Source: Sutcliffiella rhizosphaerae (GTDB lineage Bacteria; Bacillota; Bacilli; Bacillales; Bacillaceae_I). Taken from it: 64,000 bases of DNA. The stretch spans positions 1 through 64,000 of the forward strand of contig NZ_CAKJTJ010000003.1 of NCBI RefSeq assembly GCF_917563925.1, given 5' to 3'. Every line of letters starts with the position of its first letter. The first letter of the stretch is position 1. Positions 53,461-62,458 of the stretch are shown here, one piece after another. A program made the position numbers and the translations under genes. The notes below the pieces were generated by a model, which saw only the letters and a program-made list of their open reading frames with translations, did no database searches and was not told the origin of the DNA.

Positions 53461-54288
53461 ATGGTGAAACAGACATTATGGACGAGACCGCTTTACTATA
53501 CGATTGCCTTTGTATTTGCCACCATTAGCTTGTATCCAATTGTGTTAATGGTTCTGTCATCATTTAAACCGAGTGCGGAAATTTTTATGAATCCTCTTTC
53601 TTTCCCAAAGAGCTTCAGCTTGGATACATATCGACGGCTTATGGAGGAAGTACCTTTCATGACCTATTTCTATAATAGTGTCATTGTAAGTGTTGTGTCG
53701 GTATTGCTTATTCTTGTAACCACTTCGCTTGCAGCTTTCTATATAGCGAGATATACATTTTGGTGGAACAACATGCTTTTTTTCTTTTTCCTTATGGGAA
53801 TGATGATTCCAATTAAGCTTGGGATCGTTCCATTATTTATCCTTATGAAGGACATGGGACTTTTAAATTCTTTATGGTCGTTAATTTTTATGTATGCAGC
53901 ACAGGGAATTCCGTTATCCATTTTAATTTTGACAGGGTTCTTCCGGACGATGCCTGTAGAGCTTGAAGAAGCTGCCAGGATGGATGGGGCAACAGATTTA
54001 AGGGTTTTGTGGAGTGTCTTACTTCCACTTATTCGGCCCGCACTTGGGACAGTAATGATTATTAACTTTATCAATTCTTGGAATGACTTTTTCTTTCCAT
54101 TGATTTTCATAACAGATGATATGAAAAAGACGATTCCCGTTGGAATGCTATCACTCTTTGGAGAGTATTCTGCGGACTGGGGGACACTTTTCGCAGGTTT
54201 AACCTTATCCTCCCTTCCTATGATTATCTTATTTTTTGTCGCATCTAAACAATTTATGGACGGCCTGACAGCGGGGGCTGTGAAATAA
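53461..54288 (+). CDS. sugar ABC transporter permease (MalG type)
   Basis: A 275-residue CUT1 permease with six predicted helices. The EAA loop is ELEEAARMDGATDLRVLWSVLLPLIRPAL; the C-terminal QFMDGLTAGAVK is the classic MalG ending. ATG 53461 with AGGTG upstream is preferred over GTG 53455, which abuts the preceding stop. Forms the channel with the 52501 product. Confidence 0.92.
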   Translation: MVKQTLWTRPLYYTIAFVFATISLYPIVLMVLSSFKPSAEIFMNPLSFPKSFSLDTYRRLMEEVPFMTYFYNSVIVSVVSVLLILVTTSLAAFYIARYTFWWNNMLFFFFLMGMMIPIKLGIVPLFILMKDMGLLNSLWSLIFMYAAQGIPLSILILTGFFRTMPVELEEAARMDGATDLRVLWSVLLPLIRPALGTVMIINFINSWNDFFFPLIFITDDMKKTIPVGMLSLFGEYSADWGTLFAGLTLSSLPMIILFFVASKQFMDGLTAGAVK

Positions 54289-54422
54289 GCTGTGTGTTTA
54301 TCAAGTAGGCTCTAATCGAATAGAATGTGGCTGTATTTTAGAAAAAATCGAAACTTGTCTTTTTCATATTTCAGTGAAGCCACATAGTATACGTAAACGG
54401 CCAACAGGAAAGGGGGTATATG

Positions 54423-55334
54423 ATGAATGATGTTAACGCAACACACTTAACTGAAATGAAAAATCAGTACTCGGAAAACCTTCATGATTTTTCTACCTTG
54501 GAAATAATCAAAGTGATGAACCAGGAGGATAAAAAAGTTGCCTTTGTTGTAGAAAATGCTTTACCGCAAATTGGTGCGGCGATAGATGCTATCTCAGATA
54601 CGTTAGAATGTGGAGGGAGACTATTTTATATTGGTGCAGGCACTAGTGGAAGGCTAGGTGTATTAGATGCCTCTGAATGCCCGCCTACCTTTGGAGTGCC
54701 AGGTACGTTAGTGAACGGTTTGATTGCTGGGGGAGAACAGGCGATTCGATTCCCCATTGAAAATGCCGAAGATGATGATGAAGCTGGCGCAGAGGAGGTT
54801 TCAACTAAGCTAACTAGCAATGATATATTAGTAGGAATTGCATCAAGCGGTCGGACGCCATACGTTTTGGGGGCCATAAAAAAAGCAAAGGAACTTGGAA
54901 TTCCTACAATTGGAATCTCTTGTAACGTTGGATCTGAATTATGCAGGATATCGGATTATCCGATTGAATTGCCTGTTGGACCAGAAGTGGTAACTGGATC
55001 TACTAGATTAAAAGCAGGTACAGCCCAAAAAATGGTCCTTAATATGATTACAACAGCTGTCATGATAAAGCAAGGAAAAATTTATCGAAATCTAATGGTG
55101 AACGTTCAAGCAACGAATGAAAAACTTCGTCAACGTTCCATTTCCATCATTCAAGATATAACAGGTGCCGATGAAGAGACGGCAAAAGAAATGAATCTAA
55201 AAGCAAATGGAGATACGAGAGTAGCAATTTTAATGATTTTGTATGGGGTAGATGAAAAATACGCAGTCCAAATAATTAATGAAAACAATGGACATTTTCC
55301 TAGATCTGTTCAAGCATTGGATAAAAGTAAGTAA
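54423..55334 (+). CDS. murQ: N-acetylmuramic acid 6-phosphate etherase
   Basis: A 303-residue SIS-domain enzyme that cleaves the lactyl ether of MurNAc-6-phosphate to GlcNAc-6-phosphate and D-lactate. Signatures GAGTSGRLGVLDASECPPTFG (about 74-94), GIASSGRTPYVLGA and GSTRLKAGTAQKMVLNMITT are complete. Its substrate is phosphorylated, but the operon importer is an ABC system that does not phosphorylate, so a separate kinase must exist. AGGGGG fits ATG 54423 (6 nt) better than ATG 54420. Confidence 0.95.
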   Translation: MNDVNATHLTEMKNQYSENLHDFSTLEIIKVMNQEDKKVAFVVENALPQIGAAIDAISDTLECGGRLFYIGAGTSGRLGVLDASECPPTFGVPGTLVNGLIAGGEQAIRFPIENAEDDDEAGAEEVSTKLTSNDILVGIASSGRTPYVLGAIKKAKELGIPTIGISCNVGSELCRISDYPIELPVGPEVVTGSTRLKAGTAQKMVLNMITTAVMIKQGKIYRNLMVNVQATNEKLRQRSISIIQDITGADEETAKEMNLKANGDTRVAILMILYGVDEKYAVQIINENNGHFPRSVQALDKSK

Positions 55335-55336
55335 AT

Positions 55337-55378
55337 GAAAGCATGTACTGTTTCTATATAAATAGTGCATGCTTTTTT
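55337..55378 (+). terminator. terminator of the MurNAc operon
   Basis: GAAAGCATGTACT pairs with AGTGCATGCTTTT around a 14-nt loop, followed by T-run. Confidence 0.9.
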
Positions 55379-55423
55379 ATATGGAGCAGAGCCTGGTTAT
55401 TAGTTACAAATTTTCATAATACC

Positions 55424-55449
55424 GTTTTTTCTGTTTCTTTTCAGGGTAC
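55424..55449 (+). promoter_or_regulatory. sigma-B type promoter of katE
   Basis: GTTTTT (55424-55429) - 14 nt - GGGTAC (55444-55449), close to the sigma-B consensus GTTTAA-N12-15-GGGTAT. B. subtilis katE is a classical sigma-B general stress gene, which supports the call. Confidence 0.75.
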
Positions 55450-55504
55450 GGAAAAAGGGCATGTGTTTTTTACATACTAGGAGATAAAGGAGTGGAGCGG
55501 CAAA

Positions 55505-57547
55505 TTGAGTAAAAAAGTGAATGAACAAAGCAAACAAGAACAATTGGAACAGTATCGGGTAGAAGATGAAGGCAAAACGATGACTACCAATCAAGGTGTG
55601 AAGGTCTCAGAAGATGAATTTTCGTTAAAAGCTGGTGAACGTGGACCAACCCTCATGGAAGATTTTCACTTCAGAGAAAAAATGACGCACTTCGATCATG
55701 AACGAATTCCAGAAAGAATTGTACATGCCCGCGGCTTTGCAGCTCATGGTGAATTCGAAGTATATGAATCGATGGGGGCTTATACAAAAGCGAAGTTCTT
55801 GCAGGACCCTTCCGTCAAAACACCTGTTTTTGTTCGATTTTCTACAGTTGCCGGGTCCAAGGGGTCTGCAGAAGCAGTCCGCGATGCCCGCGGTTTTGCA
55901 ACCAAGTTCTACACCGAGGAAGGGAACTATGACCTCGTCGGTAACAATATTCCAGTCTTTTTTATTCAGGATGCCATGAAATTCCCAGATTTAGTTCATG
56001 CCGTAAAACCTGAGCCACATAATGAAATGCCTCAAGCAGCATCAGCACATGATACATTTTGGGATTTTGTAGCCAATAACCAAGAATCGGCTCATATGAT
56101 CATGTGGAAAATGTCAGATAGAGCCATTCCCCGTAGTTTTCGGATGATGGAGGGGTTTGGTGTGCATACTTTCCGTTTCGTAAATCAGGAAGGAAAAGCA
56201 CATTTTGTTAAATTCCACTGGAAACCTGTACTTGGAACACATTCCTTAGTGTGGGATGAAGCTCAAAAAATTAATGGTAATGACCCAGACTTTCATCGTC
56301 GTGATTTATGGGAATCCATCGAAAACGGAGATTATCCTGAATACGAGCTCGGAGTCCAGCTTTTAGCTGAAGAAGATGAATTCAAGTTCAATTTTGATAT
56401 TTTAGATCCTACCAAGCTATGGCCAGAGGAGGATATCCCAGTAAAAATCATTGGGAAACTTACATTGAACCGAAATGTTGACAATGTATTTGCAGAGACA
56501 GAACAAGTGGCATTCCATCCGGGGCATGTCGTGCCGGGCATTGATTTTTCTAATGACCCCCTATTACAAGGACGGTTGTTTTCCTATACGGATACGCAGC
56601 TGATTCGTTTAGGTGGACCGAACTTCCATGAGCTTCCGATAAACAGACCTGTTTGCCCATTTCACAATAATCAACGGGATGGCTATGGACGCCAAACTAT
56701 CAATAAAGGACCTGTGAGCTATCATAAAAACTCCCTAGCCGCTAATACTCCTAGACCAGCCAGCGAAGAGGAAGGCGGGTATGTTCACTACCAGGAAAAA
56801 ATAGATGGCAGAAAAGTGAGAAACCGAAGTGATAGCTTTAAGGACCATTTTACGCAAGCAATAATGTTCTGGAATAGCATGAGCAGCCCAGAAAAAGAAC
56901 ATATAAAATCAGCATTTAGCTTTGAACTAGGTAAAGTTGAAAGTAAGTCTGTACAACAACAGGTAGTGGACATGTTTGCGAATGTAAGCTCAGAATTAGC
57001 GAAAGAGGTGGCCGAAACAATTGGTGTGAACCCACCTAAAGGAGAAGCAAAAAAGGTGACAAAATCCTCTCCTGCTTTAAGCCAAGAGAATACCATTAAA
57101 ACCCCGAAAACAAGAAAAGTAGGTGTCATTATCGCAAATGGCTTTGATTGCAGGGAAGTTTCATCCATTTTAGAAGGGGTTAAGGAAGAGGGTATTCAAC
57201 TAGAATTGATTAGCTCAACCCTCGGTAAAGTAAAAGGAGCAGGAGGCTTGGAACTGGAAGCGGACCATGCTTTCTTGACCTGTGATTCCGTTCTATTTGA
57301 TGCACTATATGTGGTTGGAGGTAAGGATACTGACAAGAAGTTTGACAGAGAGACCACGTATTTTATCGAAGAAGCCTTCGACCATTTCAAACCAATTGGA
57401 GGAACCCATGATGGCTTGCAGTGGCTGGAGAAATTGAATATTATGGATGCTCCTGGAATTGTGAGTGAACAGGATAAAAATGTATTTATAAAACAATTTT
57501 CCGAAGCGGTGGCGAGCCATAGATTTTGGGATAGGGCTATTGTATAA
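55505..57547 (+). CDS. katE: large-subunit catalase, HPII type
   Basis: A 680-residue heme catalase that disproportionates H2O2. The distal His is in [12 protein letters not shown] (about 71-82), the Asn in [12 protein letters not shown] (about 145-156), and the proximal heme Tyr in [14 protein letters not shown]. After about residue 530 there is a flavodoxin/DJ-1-like C-terminal domain ([22 protein letters not shown]), characteristic of HPII/KatE and absent in small catalases. The start is TTG 55505 with GGAG about 7 nt before it. Monocistronic. Confidence 0.95.
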   Translation: MSKKVNEQSKQEQLEQYRVEDEGKTMTTNQGVKVSEDEFSLKAGERGPTLMEDFHFREKMTHFDHERIPERIVHARGFAAHGEFEVYESMGAYTKAKFLQDPSVKTPVFVRFSTVAGSKGSAEAVRDARGFATKFYTEEGNYDLVGNNIPVFFIQDAMKFPDLVHAVKPEPHNEMPQAASAHDTFWDFVANNQESAHMIMWKMSDRAIPRSFRMMEGFGVHTFRFVNQEGKAHFVKFHWKPVLGTHSLVWDEAQKINGNDPDFHRRDLWESIENGDYPEYELGVQLLAEEDEFKFNFDILDPTKLWPEEDIPVKIIGKLTLNRNVDNVFAETEQVAFHPGHVVPGIDFSNDPLLQGRLFSYTDTQLIRLGGPNFHELPINRPVCPFHNNQRDGYGRQTINKGPVSYHKNSLAANTPRPASEEEGGYVHYQEKIDGRKVRNRSDSFKDHFTQAIMFWNSMSSPEKEHIKSAFSFELGKVESKSVQQQVVDMFANVSSELAKEVAETIGVNPPKGEAKKVTKSSPALSQENTIKTPKTRKVGVIIANGFDCREVSSILEGVKEEGIQLELISSTLGKVKGAGGLELEADHAFLTCDSVLFDALYVVGGKDTDKKFDRETTYFIEEAFDHFKPIGGTHDGLQWLEKLNIMDAPGIVSEQDKNVFIKQFSEAVASHRFWDRAIV

Positions 57548-57608
57548 AAGGGATGCCTGAATTAGTAAGTTTAGTAATTCAGCATTTTTATAGGAAAAGC
57601 ATACAAGA

Positions 57609-57644
57609 AGAGAGTCTGGAATGAATATTCCAGGCTCTCTTTTT
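57609..57644 (+). terminator. terminator of katE
   Basis: AGAGTCTGGAAT pairs with ATTCCAGGCTCT across 4 nt, followed by CTTTTT. Confidence 0.92.
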
Positions 57645-57783
57645 GAGGTTTAAGATTATACTGTGTTCAGCTCAAGCGCTAAACCCTTAAGGTCATAAGT
57701 CGATTCAACAAGAAGGCGCCCCCGACCTAACGGTTCTTAGATATCTATTAGATTAATATTTTTAACTTTTAGACATATATATA

Positions 57784-57811
57784 TTGCATAATTGAAATTT
57801 ATGGATATAAT
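57784..57811 (+). promoter_or_regulatory. promoter of the DUF6773/XRE pair
   Basis: TTGCAT (57784-57789) - 16 nt - TATAAT (57806-57811), 31 bp before the start codon. Confidence 0.7.
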
Positions 57812-57842
57812 GAAAGTATAAAGTTTGAGTGGAGGGAAGATC

Positions 57843-58379
57843 ATGAATATTTTTGGCAATGCAACTAAGGTGGAAGATGAGCGTCTTGTGGGAATGCAGA
57901 ATAAGATTTATAAAGAACTCTATTACCTTGTTCTTTTTATCTGTTTGGCATCCATTGGTATTAAGTTTTATTTAAATGGTTTTTCTAGTAGCGTTGTAAC
58001 GACAGAATTAACAATATTACTTCTTCAAGGAATTTACTATACATTACGCGCATCACAGTCAGGAGTATTATCTGCTGAAGTAGAAATGCATGATAGAGAG
58101 AATAAGGTACCATATAAATATAAATTTGTACTTATTAGTATTGCCTTTGCTGTATTATTGGCGCTTGTTTTCGGTTTTAATAGCGCTAATAATTTTGCAG
58201 ACACCACAGCAGAAGCATATTGGTTTTTCTTTCTTGTGTTCTCGGTAAGTCTCTTAATCTATATTCCGGTTCTAGTAATAATTTTCGGTGGTTCTTTTTT
58301 TGCAGCTCTTAAGAGAAGTGATAAGGCTGCTATAGCGGAACTACAAGATGATGAGAATGACAAAGAGTTGCGTGAATAA
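57843..58379 (+). CDS. DUF6773-like four-helix membrane protein
   Basis: A 178-residue protein with four predicted membrane helices (about 30-50, 58-72, 97-118 and 138-165) and a charged C-terminal tail. No catalytic motif is visible. Proteins of this kind are typically encoded directly upstream of a small XRE regulator, as here (3 nt apart); the function is unknown. ATG 57843 with GGAGGGAAG upstream is preferred over TTG 57825. Confidence 0.75.
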   Translation: MNIFGNATKVEDERLVGMQNKIYKELYYLVLFICLASIGIKFYLNGFSSSVVTTELTILLLQGIYYTLRASQSGVLSAEVEMHDRENKVPYKYKFVLISIAFAVLLALVFGFNSANNFADTTAEAYWFFFLVFSVSLLIYIPVLVIIFGGSFFAALKRSDKAAIAELQDDENDKELRE

Positions 58380-58382
58380 GCC

Positions 58383-58577
58383 ATGAAGAATCTAAAAATG
58401 AAAATGGCTAGAGTGGAAAAAGACTTATCACAGGATGAATTAGCTAGAATGGTGGGGGTATCTAGGCAAACAATCGGCCTGATTGAACTTGGTAAATATA
58501 ACCCAAGTCTAAGTTTATGCAAATCCATATGTAAAGCCCTGGATAGAACGCTAGATCAGTTGTTCTGGGAAGAGTAG
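58383..58577 (+). CDS. small XRE-family regulator
   Basis: A 64-residue DNA-binding protein: KMARVEKDLSQDELARMVGVSRQTIGLIELGKYNPSLSLCKSICKALDRTLDQLFW is a complete XRE helix-turn-helix of the YozG type. It starts 3 nt after the membrane protein gene and is certainly co-transcribed. It probably represses its own operon. Confidence 0.9.
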   Translation: MKNLKMKMARVEKDLSQDELARMVGVSRQTIGLIELGKYNPSLSLCKSICKALDRTLDQLFWEE

Positions 58578-58638
58578 AAATAAATTTCCCCTTTTGCCAA
58601 TATACTGTGATATGACAGTTGGGAGAGGGTGGTTTTTT

Positions 58639-59442
58639 TTGCCAAAAGTAGAGGTAAATGCTGGGGTAGAGTTGCATTTTGATGATCAAGGAGATGGAAC
58701 TCCAATCATTTTTATTCATGGAGTTTGGATGAGCAGAAAGTTTTTTAAAGAGCAGCTTCCCTACTTTAGTCAAAATTACCGAGCTATTACACTTGATATG
58801 AGAGGGCATGGGGATTCAACGAAAGTACAAGAAGGGCATACGATATCCACTTATGCCAAGGACCTCCATAGTTTTATAACGAAGCTAGAACTGAAGGATG
58901 TCATTCTTGTGGGATGGTCAATGGGAGCTTTTGTGGTATGGGAATATGTCAGTCAGTTTGGAGAAAGCAATGTGAAGGGGACCGTTATTGTCGACGAACT
59001 GGCCTCTGATTTCAAATGGCCAGATTTCGAGATTGGTGCCTTTAACCTTACTACCTTGACTCATTTTATGAGGGAAGTGCAAGAAAACAGGGAGAACTTC
59101 TTGAAAGGGTTTATTCCATTGATGTTCAAAAAGGATGTTCCTCCTCAAGATATGGAATGGATGCTAGAAGAGACAACAAAACCGCCTTCAGGAGTGGCAA
59201 GTGCTATTCTCTATGATCAATCTATTGTAGATTACCGAGCTATTTTTGCTTCACTTTCAAAGCCTACCCTGCTTTGCTTCGGTAAGGATGAAAAACTCAT
59301 ACCTGTAGCTGCTGGGGAACATTTGAATGCTTGTATAAAAAACAGCACGCTGATTCTTTTTGATAATAGTTGCCATTGTCCTTTCCTAGAAGAGCCTAAC
59401 GTTTTTAATGAAGAAGTAGCAAGGTTTATTCAATCCATTTAA
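58639..59442 (+). CDS. alpha/beta hydrolase
   Basis: A 267-residue hydrolase. The nucleophile elbow is GWSMGA, the oxyanion/N-terminal motif IFIHGVWMS, the acid Asp in FGKDEKLIP, and the catalytic His in NSCHCPFLEEP. Overall it resembles the non-heme haloperoxidase/arylesterase group, so it is probably an esterase of unknown substrate. TTG 58639, with GGGAGAGGG upstream, is preferred over ATG 58594. Confidence 0.85.
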   Translation: MPKVEVNAGVELHFDDQGDGTPIIFIHGVWMSRKFFKEQLPYFSQNYRAITLDMRGHGDSTKVQEGHTISTYAKDLHSFITKLELKDVILVGWSMGAFVVWEYVSQFGESNVKGTVIVDELASDFKWPDFEIGAFNLTTLTHFMREVQENRENFLKGFIPLMFKKDVPPQDMEWMLEETTKPPSGVASAILYDQSIVDYRAIFASLSKPTLLCFGKDEKLIPVAAGEHLNACIKNSTLILFDNSCHCPFLEEPNVFNEEVARFIQSI

Positions 59443-59448
59443 CTGTTT

Positions 59449-59480
59449 AAGCCTGGTGACAGTCTGCTGTCCAGGCTTTT
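59449..59480 (+). terminator. terminator of the alpha/beta hydrolase gene
   Basis: AAGCCTGG and CCAGGCTT arms extended by GACAG/CTGTC (one bulged T), followed by TTTG. Confidence 0.85.
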
Positions 59481-59484
59481 GTGG

Positions 59485-59513
59485 TTGAAGGAAGCTGACT
59501 TTTTCCTTACAAT
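59485..59513 (+). promoter_or_regulatory. promoter of the N-demethylase operon
   Basis: TTGAAG (59485-59490) - 17 nt - TACAAT (59508-59513). Transcription would start at about 59519-59521, on the first ATG of the next gene. Confidence 0.55.
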
Positions 59514-59519
59514 TAAAGT

Positions 59520-60491
59520 ATGGAATTTTTTGAAAAAGAGGTGCTTGAACTGAATGATACGGAAGAAATAAAGGGCTTTCCTTACCCATTTACTAGCGAT
59601 AATTACAGATATTCGAATAACTCCAAATCTTTGAATCCCCCAGTTTGTGTCGATATTTCCAACCACTATAAGAAACAAATAGCGCTCAAGAGAGCTTTAT
59701 TAACAGAACATTTTACACGTTGTTTTCACGCTTTCCCTCATACTAAGCAAGCGCAATGGGAAGCCTTGGAGCTAATTATGGAGCACCTTAGCAGCTACTT
59801 CCCGAATCACTTTATTTTGCATAAAACAGGGGATAACTGGACCTTCAGGAATATGCTGTTAGGAGAAGAAAGTACCTTTACTTTCGGAGAGGATATAGAG
59901 CATCCGCTAGATTTTATCGGCAGACATGTGCAAGAAGACTTAATCCTCATGTTGCAAAAGGATAATGATTTATTTTTAGATGCTGGACAATTATGTTTTC
60001 CTGCCAATTGGTCACTTGCTTTCAACCATGGGATGAATTTTAAAGAAATTCATTTTCCTATCCCTGGATTTAATGAGGAGGGTCTAGATGACCGGATTTT
60101 AAGGTTTCTTTTAAAACTAGAAGCTGGTAGTCCATGGGGGAGAAAAAACTGGTCTTTAATGGCTGGAAACCGATTAGATGCTTCATTAGAAACCTTTGTG
60201 GACTGGGGGATTGTTAGAGGGGAAGTGACAGCTGAGAACGCCGGGAAACTTGTCCACCTACGTGTGGAAGTACAAAAATTATTCCGTCTGCCAGGCTCCA
60301 ATGCCATCTTGTTTACTATTCATACCCATCTTCTATCTTTAGAAAAACTAGTAGCCAACCCTACTTGGTGTCATCAATTTTATCAAATATTACAGGAATT
60401 ACCGCCACATATTGTGGAATACAAAGGGATTTCTCTATATCAGGATAGTGTTTTGGCCTATTTAAAGAAAGAAAGTGAAAAGTTTGTATGA
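59520..60491 (+). CDS. heme-dependent oxidative N-demethylase alpha-like protein (DUF3445)
   Basis: A 323-residue protein of the DUF3445 family, the heme-containing subunit of dimethylamine monooxygenase / oxidative N-demethylase, which removes a methyl group from secondary amines as formaldehyde. Typical blocks are VQEDLILMLQKDND, LCFPANWSLAFNHG, IHFPIPGFNE, GRKNWSLM, and LFRLPGSNAILFTIHTHL near 253-270. The start is unclear: ATG 59520 has no ribosome site and coincides with the predicted transcript start (leaderless), while AAAGAGGTG at 59535-59542 would serve a later non-ATG start near 59550. Confidence 0.82.
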   Translation: MEFFEKEVLELNDTEEIKGFPYPFTSDNYRYSNNSKSLNPPVCVDISNHYKKQIALKRALLTEHFTRCFHAFPHTKQAQWEALELIMEHLSSYFPNHFILHKTGDNWTFRNMLLGEESTFTFGEDIEHPLDFIGRHVQEDLILMLQKDNDLFLDAGQLCFPANWSLAFNHGMNFKEIHFPIPGFNEEGLDDRILRFLLKLEAGSPWGRKNWSLMAGNRLDASLETFVDWGIVRGEVTAENAGKLVHLRVEVQKLFRLPGSNAILFTIHTHLLSLEKLVANPTWCHQFYQILQELPPHIVEYKGISLYQDSVLAYLKKESEKFV

Positions 60492-60964
60492 AGGATATTC
60501 GAAAGGAAGCCGTTTTTATAGCTGGAAAAAGAAACTATGTTTTATGTGGGGACGACCTTGGTATCACGCTTTTAAATGAGATAGAAGAAAGAATTCAGAG
60601 AGATAAGGGGACATACCAAATATATTATCTTAATAAAATGAATCGATCTCTATTGTTAGAGCTGTTAGAGCAGATGAAAATGGGGACTTATTTGTATTTG
60701 GTTGCAGATAGCAAGCTTCTCTTCGACTTGAAACCAGCATTGCAGAAACTAGGTTATTCCACCTGTGAAGCCCAGTATATTTGTCATCAAATGGATCATA
60801 GAATGGTGTTTTGTAGTAAATGTCATCAAATCTTTTCAGTGTTTAGTAAGGTAAATTGTACAAACTGCCCAAACTGTCAATTAACATTAGAGGTTTCTGA
60901 ACATTATTCTAAGATAAAAAATGCTTATTTAGGATATGTGGCATCCTGTGAATGGAAGGAGTAG
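60488..60964 (+). CDS. DmmA-like subunit of N-demethylase with zinc-finger motif
   Basis: A 158-residue protein. The C-terminal half has CSKCHQ and CTNCPNC (about 109-129), a zinc-ribbon, and then HYSKIKNAYLGYV, which matches the DmmA-like C-terminal domain of dimethylamine monooxygenase. The N-terminal half has no clear motif. It overlaps the heme subunit by 4 nt (ATGA) and abuts the reductase gene, so all three are co-translated. The assignment leans on its neighbours. Confidence 0.75.
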   Translation: MKDIRKEAVFIAGKRNYVLCGDDLGITLLNEIEERIQRDKGTYQIYYLNKMNRSLLLELLEQMKMGTYLYLVADSKLLFDLKPALQKLGYSTCEAQYICHQMDHRMVFCSKCHQIFSVFSKVNCTNCPNCQLTLEVSEHYSKIKNAYLGYVASCEWKE

Positions 60965-61933
60965 ATGGATTTGATAAAAGAGCAACGTTTAGATGTTTTT
61001 ATCGAATCAATTCAGAACGAAACAAATACTATTAAACGCTTTGTTATGAAGAGATTGGATGGAAAGAAATTATCTTCTTTTATTGCAGGATCTCATATTA
61101 AGTTGTTTATTCCTTCTGAGAGGGGAGAAATGGAGAGACGTTACTCCCTCACTAGTGACCCAAATAATAGAGAATTCTATGAGATAGCTGTTAAATGGAG
61201 CATTGATTCAAAGGGCGGGTCATCCTATTTACATACGCATGCAAGTGTAGGGGATTCACTGCAAATAAGTTTTCCAAAAAACTATTTTTCACTTAGTCCG
61301 TCTGCTAGACACCATGTTTTCTATGCAGCAGGTATCGGGATAACACCCTTTTTATCTATGCTTACAATGCTAAAGAGGGGAGGCGAATCATTTAAACTTC
61401 ACTATGCAGCAACGTCTAAGCAGGATTGTGCATTCTATCATCGTTTAAAAAATTTATCCGAAAAAGAGATTTCATTCTACTTTTCTAGTGACAGGCAACG
61501 CTTAAACACTGATTCATTATATAATCATCAAATTGGGACACATATTTATATTTGTGGACCTACTTCTTTTACTACCTCATTTAAAGAAACAGCACTAGAG
61601 ATTGGGTATCCTTCCGTTAATATTCACTATGAGCATTTTGGATCACCGATACCAGCTGAATTTGCTTCTTCGTTCCTCATTCAGTTTAACGATGGAAGGC
61701 AATTAGTGGTCAATCAAGATGTATCAGTATTAGATACGTTAGTACAAGCAGGTCATTCTATTCCATTCTCTTGCAAAATAGGACGTTGTGGAACTTGCGA
61801 AATAAAAGTAAAAGCTGGTTCGATCCTTCATTTGGATGAGTTTCTTACAGATGATGAAAAACAATTAAACAAGAGTATGATGGTTTGTGTTTCGCGATGT
61901 AAAGGGGAGCTGTTGCAACTGGATTTGGAGTGA
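60965..61933 (+). CDS. PDR/VanB-type ferredoxin reductase (N-demethylase reductase subunit)
   Basis: A 322-residue phthalate-dioxygenase-reductase-like protein. The flavin-binding RRYSLTSDP lies at about 59-67, the NAD-binding AAGIGITPFLSML at about 119-131, and a C-terminal plant-type 2Fe-2S domain has CKIGRCGTC and a later Cys in MMVCVSRC. It passes electrons from NAD(P)H through flavin and the iron-sulphur cluster to the heme subunit. Last gene of the operon. No T-run hairpin was seen directly after it. Confidence 0.9.
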   Translation: MDLIKEQRLDVFIESIQNETNTIKRFVMKRLDGKKLSSFIAGSHIKLFIPSERGEMERRYSLTSDPNNREFYEIAVKWSIDSKGGSSYLHTHASVGDSLQISFPKNYFSLSPSARHHVFYAAGIGITPFLSMLTMLKRGGESFKLHYAATSKQDCAFYHRLKNLSEKEISFYFSSDRQRLNTDSLYNHQIGTHIYICGPTSFTTSFKETALEIGYPSVNIHYEHFGSPIPAEFASSFLIQFNDGRQLVVNQDVSVLDTLVQAGHSIPFSCKIGRCGTCEIKVKAGSILHLDEFLTDDEKQLNKSMMVCVSRCKGELLQLDLE

Positions 61934-62458
61934 AATGTCAATCGTTGGATATGCATGAATGGACTCGGAACTGATTCTGTTTGGTCAACCATTAGCATGT
62001 TTACAATTTAAGTAAACATGTATACAAAATGTAAACAAGTGTTTACGGAAAGTGTTTACAAGTATACAAAGGTGTGCACAAGCTGTTATATAAGGATGTG
62101 TACGGATTCTAATTATATGTATACACCTTTGTAAACATGTATTCAGAGTAAACAAATATGTAAACATTTTTTACACTTTCATTACTTTTATGAAGAATGA
62201 TTGATTACTAGACAGACTTTCGGTACGCTTAAGCTATACTTACATGCTTTATTTTTTCTAAAGATTATTTTTGAAAACCTTGTTGCTATCGTGAACGGTA
62301 CAAGTAACTAGTGCTCTTTTCCACCATTTCATTTGAAGTGAATGGAAAGATTTGTCGAAAGTGTCGACTTTTTACCGGTTAATAGCAATAATCTTTTAGA
62401 AAAAAGCTTACTAAAAGAAAACAAAAATTGGATTGAGGAATAGAAAGGAAGATGAAAG
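61934..62458. other. intergenic region with candidate centromere before parM
   Basis: The 525 bp are non-coding. They hold the TGTTTAC/GTAAACA array (61998-62166) and a small palindrome GTCGA - 5 nt - TCGAC at 62354-62368. The parM ribosome site GAAAGGAAG is just before the start. Confidence 0.75.
61998..62166. repeat. candidate parC centromere: array of TGTTTAC/GTAAACA sites
   Basis: Eight perfect copies of TGTTTAC (61998, 62040, 62053) or its complement GTAAACA (62012, 62031, 62131, 62148, 62160). Variants GTATAC (62020, 62062, 62119), GTGCAC (62074), GTGTAC (62098) and GTATTC (62140) fill in between. Spacings alternate 8-13 bp, so pairs recur every 20-24 bp, in helical phase. An array of short, phased sites next to parM-parR is the usual form of a type II centromere bound by ParR. 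Confidence 0.8.

Noticed and set aside
57843-58577. Toxin-antitoxin pair
   Set aside because: The membrane protein is a large four-helix protein and the gene order matches common DUF/XRE regulator pairs; nothing suggests toxicity.
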